A stretch of 64,000 nucleotides of DNA, from NCBI GenBank assembly GCA_944326455.1, contig CALVEA010000002.1, positions 88,885-152,884 on the forward strand, in the 5' to 3' direction. The notes below the pieces were generated by a model. The model was given only the letters and a program-made list of their open reading frames with translations, had not been told where the DNA came from and did not search any database. Shown here piece by piece: positions 9,256 through 15,904 of this stretch. The number at the start of each line of letters is the position of its first letter. Position 1 is the first letter of the stretch. A program made the position numbers and the translations under genes. The DNA comes from Candidatus Gastranaerophilales bacterium. GTDB lineage: Bacteria > Cyanobacteriota > Vampirovibrionia > Gastranaerophilales > Gastranaerophilaceae.

Positions 9256-9309
9256 TATGAAAAAAATAATTGCCTTCTTGTTAAGAGTTTGTAAAGTTTT
9301 ATTACGAAA

Positions 9310-10557
9310 TTAAATTTCGGCTGACGGCGAAGAACATATATCTTTCCTGTAATACAGACCGTTGAATTTGATTTCGGAAACTTCTTCATATACTTTATTA
9401 ACAGCAGATGAGACTGTTCTTCCGCCGGATGTAATAACCATAACAGACCCTGTTGCTGCTTCGTATTCAAGATATCTGTTTTTTCTTACGGACGGAAAGA
9501 AGGAAATCTCAGAGTCTTCAGTTGCTCTATCAATTCCGCTAATAACATTTTCATTATTTTCTTTATTTTTGCAAACTAAGACCAGAGAAGCTGAAAAACT
9601 ATCTTTCTGAGCTATAAAATCCACTTCATCGCTAAATGAGCCTATTACACAGGATTCAAATAGCTTGTATAAATCGTTGTCAACCAGTGAAAGCACAGAT
9701 GCACAGTCGCAATCTTGCATGAATGATTCAAACCCCAGGACTGATATCTTGCCGTCATCCGTAATAATACCGTTTACGCCCAATATTCCAATATATGGAG
9801 TTCCTTCTATTTCCAGATAATCTAATGCCGGATAAATCACGTTATCCATAAGAAAATATTCTTGCTCTATAGAGAGTTTATAATTCGGAGAACAAGCTCC
9901 CATGCCGGAAGTAAGCTGCCCGCCCTCTCCTTCAAGAGAATGTTTATATATAATAGAAGAGCCAAACGGAAGCGCTTTGTAACCATCTGTCAGAGTATAA
10001 AATGAAAATGGGGTTCCCCATACATAGTCTTCTATAATTACTTTTCCGCTTTTTGTCGTGAAAAGTGAATCTGAAATAATTTTTGCTGACTTTGGTGAAG
10101 TCAGTATAACAGCGCTGGATTTATCGTTTGTTTTAATTACAAAAGGATTCTTCAAGTTCTTTATATAATCCATAGCAAGATTTTGCTTTTCAAATATTCC
10201 GAATTTTGGGGTTGGAATACGCAGCTTATACAAAACTTTTTTCATCAAAGCTTTATCATATACAATAGATGCAGCCTCCTTTGCAGGAGAAAATATCTGC
10301 TGATTATTGCTGCTGAAAATTTCTGTAATATTATTCTGTATGGACTCTCTTGAACATGAAACAGTCAAATCTATTCCGTTTTCTACAGCAAATTCTAATA
10401 GTTCTTTGACTTTGTTTTCTCTAATATCAACACATACTGCAAACTCTTTCAGCGTGTCATTCCCCGGTGCAATATATATATCGTGTTTCTCTGATAATTT
10501 TTTAGCGAGTGCATACGCATTGGCAGAATTGCCTATAATTAAAATTTTCTTTCTCAT
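9310..10557 (-). CDS. Divergent PurD-like ATP-grasp protein, signature motifs degenerate
   Basis: A 415-residue protein with the length and order of phosphoribosylamine-glycine ligase (PurD): N-terminal Rossmann part (KILIIGNSANAYALAKKL), ATP-grasp centre, the near-diagnostic GGQLTSGMGACSP around residue 220, and a C-terminal barrel-like part. But the PurD N-terminal GREHA motif is replaced by ANAYA, and the Mg-binding EFN.RFGDPE motif aligns with GFESFMQDCD, losing the metal-binding Glu and Asn. It may be a non-catalytic paralogue or one with changed substrate; a normal PurD is expected elsewhere. Transcribed alone, divergent from fba. Confidence 0.7.
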   Translation of the reverse strand: MRKKILIIGNSANAYALAKKLSEKHDIYIAPGNDTLKEFAVCVDIRENKVKELLEFAVENGIDLTVSCSRESIQNNITEIFSSNNQQIFSPAKEAASIVYDKALMKKVLYKLRIPTPKFGIFEKQNLAMDYIKNLKNPFVIKTNDKSSAVILTSPKSAKIISDSLFTTKSGKVIIEDYVWGTPFSFYTLTDGYKALPFGSSIIYKHSLEGEGGQLTSGMGACSPNYKLSIEQEYFLMDNVIYPALDYLEIEGTPYIGILGVNGIITDDGKISVLGFESFMQDCDCASVLSLVDNDLYKLFESCVIGSFSDEVDFIAQKDSFSASLVLVCKNKENNENVISGIDRATEDSEISFFPSVRKNRYLEYEAATGSVMVITSGGRTVSSAVNKVYEEVSEIKFNGLYYRKDICSSPSAEI

Positions 10558-10674
10558 AAGAAAATTATATCATAAGAATATTTTATGCCGTAATCACCGC
10601 TCTTGAAAATCTCTTATTTTTGATGTAATTTTAAAGCGTAAAATAATTTTTACAGAAAAAGAAGGAGAACTCAG

Positions 10675-11634
10675 ATGAGTGAAAGAAAATTAGTTGGAAC
10701 ACAAGAGATGTTCAAAAAAGCTTTAGCCGGCGGTTATGCTATCGGTGCTTACAATGTTAACAACATGGAAATCCTCCAGGCTATCGCAGAAGCTGCTGAA
10801 GAAACAAGATCACCTATTATTCTACAGGTTTCAGCAGGCGCAAGAAAATATGCTAACCAAACTTATTTAATCAAGCTTGTTGAAGCTGCTTTAGCTACTA
10901 CAACAGTACCTATTGCTCTTCACTTAGACCACGGTGCTGATTTTGAAATTTGTAAAGCTTGTATCGACGGTGGTTTTTCTTCTGTTATGATTGACGGAAG
11001 CAGATTCCCGCTTGAAGAAAACATCGCTCTTACTAAACAAGTTGTAGACTATGCTCACGCAAGAGGCGTTTCAGTTGAAGCTGAATTAGGTAAATTAGCA
11101 GGTGTTGAAGATGATGTTAAAGTTCATGCAAAAGATTCAACTTATACAGACCCTGAAGAAGCTGCAAGATTCGTTAGAGAAACCGGCTGCGATTCTTTAG
11201 CTGTTGCTATCGGTACTTCTCACGGTGCTTATAAGTTCAAAGGCGAAGCTAAATTAGACTTTGAAAGACTCGCTGAAATTAAGAAAGCTGTTAATGAAGT
11301 TGTTGGATATGATTATCCGCTCGTTCTTCACGGTTCATCTTCAGTTCCTAAAGAATTTGTTGCTAAGTGCAATCAGTTCGGCGGAAAATTACCTGACGCT
11401 CAAGGTGTTCCTGAAGAAATGCTTAACTATGCTTCTAAACACGGTGTTGCTAAAATCAATATTGATACAGACTTGAGATTAGCTATGACTGCTACTATCA
11501 GAGAGTTCTTTATTGAACACCCTGAAAAATTCGATCCTCGTGAATACATGGGACCGGGCAGAACCGCTGTTAAAGAAATGGTTATGCACAAAATGAGAGA
11601 TGTATTAGGTACTGCAGGTCACGCTGACGACTAG
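10675..11634 (+). CDS. fba: Fructose-bisphosphate aldolase, class II
   Basis: A 319-residue zinc-dependent aldolase that splits fructose 1,6-bisphosphate into glyceraldehyde 3-phosphate and dihydroxyacetone phosphate, in glycolysis and gluconeogenesis. Signature LHLDHGADF holds catalytic D85 and zinc ligand H86; further ligands lie in GTSHGAYKF and VLHGSSSVP, and AKINIDTDLR is also typical. Codons favour GCT, GAA and CTT, as in a highly expressed gene, and the ribosome site AAGGAG is strong. The 3' region is unusual: an array of 107-bp repeats begins 3 bp after the stop and ends at a strong terminator. Confidence 0.96.
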   Translation: MSERKLVGTQEMFKKALAGGYAIGAYNVNNMEILQAIAEAAEETRSPIILQVSAGARKYANQTYLIKLVEAALATTTVPIALHLDHGADFEICKACIDGGFSSVMIDGSRFPLEENIALTKQVVDYAHARGVSVEAELGKLAGVEDDVKVHAKDSTYTDPEEAARFVRETGCDSLAVAIGTSHGAYKFKGEAKLDFERLAEIKKAVNEVVGYDYPLVLHGSSSVPKEFVAKCNQFGGKLPDAQGVPEEMLNYASKHGVAKINIDTDLRLAMTATIREFFIEHPEKFDPREYMGPGRTAVKEMVMHKMRDVLGTAGHADD

Positions 11635-11637
11635 GTA

Positions 11638-12077
11638 CTACGTACGTAGAAAAGGGCTCGGCTAAGAGGTCAAAACTACAAGATTGAATAGAATCTATAA
11701 GTCGCCTCTCGGCAGAACTTCCGAGTTAAAATAGTCCTCAGGTACTACGTACGTAGAAAAGGGACGGAGTACAATAGTCAAATCACAAGACGGATTATCT
11801 ACTCCGAGTACTCCTTAAAGTCTAATACATTATTGGTATTGGGCTCAGAGGCTACGTACGTAGAAAAGGGTCGGAGTACAATAGTCAAATTACAAGACAG
11901 ATTATCTACTCCGAGTACTCCTTAAAGTCAAATACATTATCGGTATTGAGCTCAGAGGCTACGTACGTAGAAAAGGGACGGAGTACAATAGTCAAACCAC
12001 AAGACAGATTATCTACTCCGAGTACTCCTTAAAGTCTAATACATTATCGGTATTGAGCTTAGAGGCTACGCACGTAG
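11638..12077 (+). repeat. Tandem array of 107-bp structured repeats in the fba 3' region
   Basis: The palindrome CTACGTACGTAG followed by AAAAGGG occurs at 11638, 11745, 11852 and 11959, and a degenerate copy (CTACGCACGTAG) at 12066; each spacing is exactly 107 bp. Units 2-4 are almost identical throughout; unit 1 has the same length but a diverged body, keeping GTCAAA and ACAAGA. Each unit can form an inner stem: CGGAGTA (11765-11771) with TACTCCG (11800-11806) in unit 2, or alternatively GGAGTAC with GTACTCC (11808-11814). Unit 1 keeps a stem of different sequence (CTCGG with CCGAG). Probably transcribed with fba. No protein and no CRISPR architecture is seen. Confidence 0.9.
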
Positions 12078-12103
12078 AAAATACAGAACTCTATATGAAT
12101 TTC

Positions 12104-12145
12104 AGCGGAGGCGGGTTGTGAAACAACCCGCCTCCGCTATTTTTA
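12104..12145 (+). terminator. Strong GC-rich terminator after the fba repeat array
   Basis: A perfect 15-bp stem, AGCGGAGGCGGGTTG (12104-12118) with its complement (12124-12138), a 5-nt loop and then ATTTTTAT. It ends the fba/repeat transcript and lies just before the 3' end of the convergent ruvC. Confidence 0.9.
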
Positions 12146-12150
12146 TAAAA

Positions 12151-12624
12151 TTAAACACTTCTTGAGTGACAAATCGCAATTGCAATTGCATCGACGGTAT
12201 CATCAAGCTTTGGCAGGTTTTCCGTTTCAAGAGCCAGTTTTACCATCTGTTCAACTTCTTTTTTTTCTGCTCTGCCATATCCCGTAAGAACCTGTTTAAC
12301 CTCCATTGGGGTATATTCATAGGTTGGAATACTATATTTTTCTAATACAGCCAGTATAACTCCCCGGGCTTCGGCTACAGGAATTACTGTTTTTTGGTTC
12401 TTAAAGAAAAACAACTTTTCGACCGAGGCGCAGTCAGGTTTGTACATCTCTAAAATTTGCGCCAAATCTCCGGATATTTCTAATAAGCGCTTGGGGTCAG
12501 TAAGCGTTTTATCTGTTTGAATTGAACCGGAAGTTATTAATTTTATCCCCTCATCTCCGGTATTTACCTCTATCATTCCGTACCCAACAATAGCCATGCC
12601 GGGGTCTATTCCCAAAATCTTCAT
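12151..12624 (-). CDS. ruvC: Holliday junction resolvase RuvC
   Basis: A 157-residue RNase H-fold endonuclease that cuts Holliday junctions with RuvAB. It starts MKILGIDPGMAIVGYG, with catalytic D7; the second acidic residue is in the ASVEKLFFFKNQKT motif, and the C-terminal pair is in DDTVDAIAIAICH. Length is normal. The gene is alone, convergent with the fba transcript, and ruvA/ruvB are not in the window. The product belongs to the cytoplasmic recombination machinery. Confidence 0.94.
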   Translation of the reverse strand: MKILGIDPGMAIVGYGMIEVNTGDEGIKLITSGSIQTDKTLTDPKRLLEISGDLAQILEMYKPDCASVEKLFFFKNQKTVIPVAEARGVILAVLEKYSIPTYEYTPMEVKQVLTGYGRAEKKEVEQMVKLALETENLPKLDDTVDAIAIAICHSRSV

Positions 12625-12731
12625 TACTTGATTATATCAATAGCTTAACAATTTTGCAATTTTTAGTGACAAAAATCTTCTTTTGAGGTAGTATAAGGTT
12701 TGTATTACGAATTTTAAGGAAGTATTTATAT

Positions 12732-13829
12732 ATGACAGCGGAAAATACACAGGAACTGGTTATTGGTATTCCTAGAGGAATGTCTTTTTATAGTAATTAT
12801 CCCTTTTGGTACGGATTTTTCAGCAGTCTCGGCTTCAAAATAATTTTATCAGATCCTACTACAAAGCAAACTATGTCTGAAGGGTCTGCCCTTGTTGTTA
12901 CTGAGACTTGTCTGCCTATAAAAATTTATCTCGGACATATCCTCAACCTCCTGAAAAAAGGAGTAAAAAATATTTTTGTTCCTTCTCTGCAGTCGGTTGC
13001 TCCAAAGATTTATAATTGTTCTAAAATCAGAGGGCTGCCGGATTTAGTAAGAAATGTTGTTAAAGGTGATTTTAGAATAATTGAAGCAACTTTAGATAAG
13101 TCCGCTAAAAATCAGGGACTTTATTCTTTCTTGCAGGAGGCTGTTAAACCTTTTGGAATAACTGATTTTGAAACTATAAAGAAAGCTTCAAAGCAAGGGT
13201 GGAAAGTTTATAATAACTTCCTTGTTATGATGAGAGCCGGAATGAGTTATAAAAAAGCTATTAACTATGCTCTTCAAGGAAAAGTATTTATTGAAAGTTC
13301 AACAAATTCTTCTCCGATAAATGTAGCTCTTGTTTCTCATGGATACAATATCTATGATGATAGAGCTTGTATGAAAATATTTGATAAACTCGAGAAAATG
13401 GATGTAAAAATTTTTACATCTCTTCAGTTGACTGATGAACAGATGGAAGAAGGTATTGCTTCTTTAGGACAGCATCGTTATTGGGCGAATGAATATGAGA
13501 TGACAGGAACCGCCGGACACTATTTAAAAGACAATAAAATAGACGGCATAATTACCTTGAACGCTTTTGGCTGCGGTCCGGATTCATTAATGATAGAAAG
13601 TATAACAAGAAAAGCAAAAGAAGCAGGAAAACCTCTGCTTTCCCTTACAATTGATGAGCACACCGGTGAAGCCGGGTTTGTCACTCGTTTAGAAGCTTTT
13701 ATTGATATGCTTTTCCGTAAAAAACGTTCGAAAATTATTAATAAGATTACAATGCCTGAGTATGATTATGTGCCTCAGACTAATATTTGTGATAACCTGT
13801 TAGCAGGCGGCAGCAAAGGTAGTGTATAG
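12732..13829 (+). CDS. DUF2229 / acyl-CoA dehydratase activase-related protein
   Basis: A 365-residue protein resembling the DUF2229 portion of very large CoA-substrate-specific enzyme activases and the HgdB-like dehydratase subunits. Visible family motifs: IGIPRGMSFY near the N-terminus, VVTETCLPIKIYLGH, VPSLQS and, late, NAFGCGPDSLMIES followed by TIDEHTGEAGFVTRLEAF. The conserved cysteines could bind an iron-sulfur cluster, as in the dehydratases. Here it stands without the fused ATPase half. No partner dehydratase genes are adjacent; the next gene is a transporter permease 34 bp away. Substrate unknown. Confidence 0.7.
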   Translation: MTAENTQELVIGIPRGMSFYSNYPFWYGFFSSLGFKIILSDPTTKQTMSEGSALVVTETCLPIKIYLGHILNLLKKGVKNIFVPSLQSVAPKIYNCSKIRGLPDLVRNVVKGDFRIIEATLDKSAKNQGLYSFLQEAVKPFGITDFETIKKASKQGWKVYNNFLVMMRAGMSYKKAINYALQGKVFIESSTNSSPINVALVSHGYNIYDDRACMKIFDKLEKMDVKIFTSLQLTDEQMEEGIASLGQHRYWANEYEMTGTAGHYLKDNKIDGIITLNAFGCGPDSLMIESITRKAKEAGKPLLSLTIDEHTGEAGFVTRLEAFIDMLFRKKRSKIINKITMPEYDYVPQTNICDNLLAGGSKGSV

Positions 13830-13863
13830 TTTGCCATCCCTAGTAATATAGAGAGAGGTTTTT

Positions 13864-15093
13864 GTGATAGATTTTAAATCTACGTTAAAAATGGCTATAA
13901 ACTCGCTCAGGGTAAACAAATTACGCTCTGCGCTCACCAGCCTTGGTGTGATTATAGGTGTAAGTGCCGTAATTATAATGCTTGCAGTGGGACAAGGCGC
14001 AAGTGAGCAGGTTACTAAGAATATGGAATCTATGGGGACTAATATTTTGACTATCCGCTCTGCCTCTGCTAAATCCGGCGGGGTGCACATGGGAATGGGA
14101 ACAAAACCTTCTCTCACATCAAAAGATGCTATTGCAATAAGGAAAATGGCTCGCGGAGTGGACGCAATATCGACTGCCTCTTCCGAAACTCAGCAGCTGA
14201 CCTACGGGAATCAAAACTGGTCAACTACAGTTTATGGAGTTGAGCCGGCATATTTATATATAAAAAACTATGAAATAGAATCCGGCAGAAAATTTATACC
14301 TGAAGATTTGCAAAACAGTGCTAAAGTAACTTTAATAGGTTCTACTGTTGCAACAGAATTGTTCGGGGATGTTGACCCCGTAAATAAACAGATAAGGGTT
14401 GGAAATATTCCGTTTAAGGTTATCGGTACTCTTAAAAGTAAAGGACAATCAGGACCTTTTGACCAGGATGATTTGATTATGATTCCGATTACTACTGCGC
14501 AAAAGAAGGTTTTTGGTACTGATTTTCCGGGTACTGTTAATATGATTCTTGTAAAAGGTTATGATACAGATAGTCTTAAGGAGACAATTGAAGATATTAA
14601 CGAAATACTTATAACCAGACACAATATAGGAAAGAATCAAGAAAATGATTTTGAAATAAGGAATTCGGCAGAATTTCAAGAAAAAATGAAATCAACTGTT
14701 CAAACTTTTGCAATTCTTCTTGCCTCAATTGCGTCGGTTTCGCTTCTTGTAGGCGGTATAGGAATTATGAATATTATGCTTGTTTCCGTTACTGAAAGGA
14801 CTAAAGAGATAGGTATAAGAATGGCTATTGGTGCCCAAGTGGAAGATATTCGCTGGCAGTTTTTAATTGAATCATTTTTATTATCTATGATAGGCGGTCT
14901 AATCGGAGTTGCTGTGGGTATTTTAGGGGCAAATTTAATTACCGTTTTCGCTCCTACTATGACAATATCAATTTCTATATTTTCAATAATATTATCTCTC
15001 GGGTTTTCTGGACTTGTCGGGGTAGGCTTTGGCTATTATCCGGCATACAAAGCTTCTTTGCTTAATCCGATTGATGCTTTAAGATATGAATAA
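13864..15093 (+). CDS. MacB/FtsX-type ABC transporter permease
   Basis: A 409-residue permease. One N-terminal membrane helix (about residues 20-42, ALTSLGVIIGVSAVIIML), a large periplasmic MacB-type domain (about 45-275), then three C-terminal helices (FtsX domain) including SVTERTKEIGIRMAIGA, the loop that touches the ATPase. MacB-type systems work as mechanotransducers for export of lipoproteins, peptides or drugs. The usual ATPase and membrane-fusion genes are not adjacent. Start is GTG at 13864 with an AGAGAGAGG ribosome site. The secreted TPR gene follows after 20 bp. Confidence 0.87.
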   Translation: MIDFKSTLKMAINSLRVNKLRSALTSLGVIIGVSAVIIMLAVGQGASEQVTKNMESMGTNILTIRSASAKSGGVHMGMGTKPSLTSKDAIAIRKMARGVDAISTASSETQQLTYGNQNWSTTVYGVEPAYLYIKNYEIESGRKFIPEDLQNSAKVTLIGSTVATELFGDVDPVNKQIRVGNIPFKVIGTLKSKGQSGPFDQDDLIMIPITTAQKKVFGTDFPGTVNMILVKGYDTDSLKETIEDINEILITRHNIGKNQENDFEIRNSAEFQEKMKSTVQTFAILLASIASVSLLVGGIGIMNIMLVSVTERTKEIGIRMAIGAQVEDIRWQFLIESFLLSMIGGLIGVAVGILGANLITVFAPTMTISISIFSIILSLGFSGLVGVGFGYYPAYKASLLNPIDALRYE

Positions 15094-15113
15094 GTTAGAG
15101 GAGGGTTAGCTCT

Positions 15114-15869
15114 ATGAAAACAAGAATATTCTTTATATTGGCAGTATGTATATTGGCGGGTTATTGTATGGATAATACGGTTTTAGCTGCGGATGATTTA
15201 TCATGCAATATGAAAACTCTTCGAAATACGACTGTAGGCTTGTTAAAAAATAAAGATTATAAGCAGGTTATAACATTATATGACGGCTGTATAAAAAAAT
15301 ACCCTAATAATGCTGATTTATATAATAACAGAGGGAATGCTTTTATGGCATTAAATAATTATAACCAGGCTTTGGCGGATTACAGAAGGGCTATAAGTTT
15401 AAATCCTAAATATGCAACTCCATATAACGGTATTGCTACAATTTATATAAAAACCGGACAAACTGAAAAGGCGCTAGATTCTCTTAACCAACTGTTGACA
15501 GTTGATCCGAATAATACTACAGGAGCACTAAACAGGGCACAAATATTTATGCTAACAAAAGACTATCAGGCTGCTATAAAAGATTATAATGTCGTCTTAA
15601 AAGATAAAAGACTGAGTGTTTATTACAAAGACAGGGCGTATGCATATCTGGCTGTTTCAAAGCCGGAGCAGGCAATTGAGGATTATGAAAATTATCTGAA
15701 AGCAGGACATTCTTCCGCAGAAGCATACAGATATTTAGGCATTGCGTATGGAATTCTAGGAGATAATGAAAAGATGCTGGCGAATCTAAGGACAGCGGCA
15801 GACCTATATAAAAAAGAAAATAATATGGAAGAATATAATAATATAATGAAAGTATTCAGAAGCAATTAA
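15114..15869 (+). CDS. Secreted TPR-repeat protein
   Basis: A 251-residue protein with a signal peptide (KTRIFFILAVCILAGYC, residues 2-18; the Cys could be a lipoprotein site, but the lipobox is weak) and five or six tetratricopeptide repeats from about residue 45 (for example ADLYNNRGNAFMALNNYNQA). TPRs are protein-binding scaffolds, here on the outer side of the inner membrane. It lies 20 bp after the MacB-like permease and probably shares its transcript. A similar but larger TPR protein is at 61918. Confidence 0.8.
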   Translation: MKTRIFFILAVCILAGYCMDNTVLAADDLSCNMKTLRNTTVGLLKNKDYKQVITLYDGCIKKYPNNADLYNNRGNAFMALNNYNQALADYRRAISLNPKYATPYNGIATIYIKTGQTEKALDSLNQLLTVDPNNTTGALNRAQIFMLTKDYQAAIKDYNVVLKDKRLSVYYKDRAYAYLAVSKPEQAIEDYENYLKAGHSSAEAYRYLGIAYGILGDNEKMLANLRTAADLYKKENNMEEYNNIMKVFRSN

Positions 15870-15895
15870 AAAGGGAGTTGACTCCCTTTTTTATT
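15868..15895. terminator. Bidirectional terminator between the TPR gene and polA
   Basis: AAAAAGGGAGT and ACTCCCTTTTTT form a hairpin with A and T tracts on opposite sides, between two convergent genes, so it can end both transcripts. Confidence 0.85.
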
Positions 15896-15904
15896 TACCC
15901 CTCT

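Noticed and set aside
11638..12077. The regular repeats as a CRISPR array
   Set aside because: The parts between the short palindromic heads are nearly identical in three of four units, too long for spacers, and no cas gene is near.
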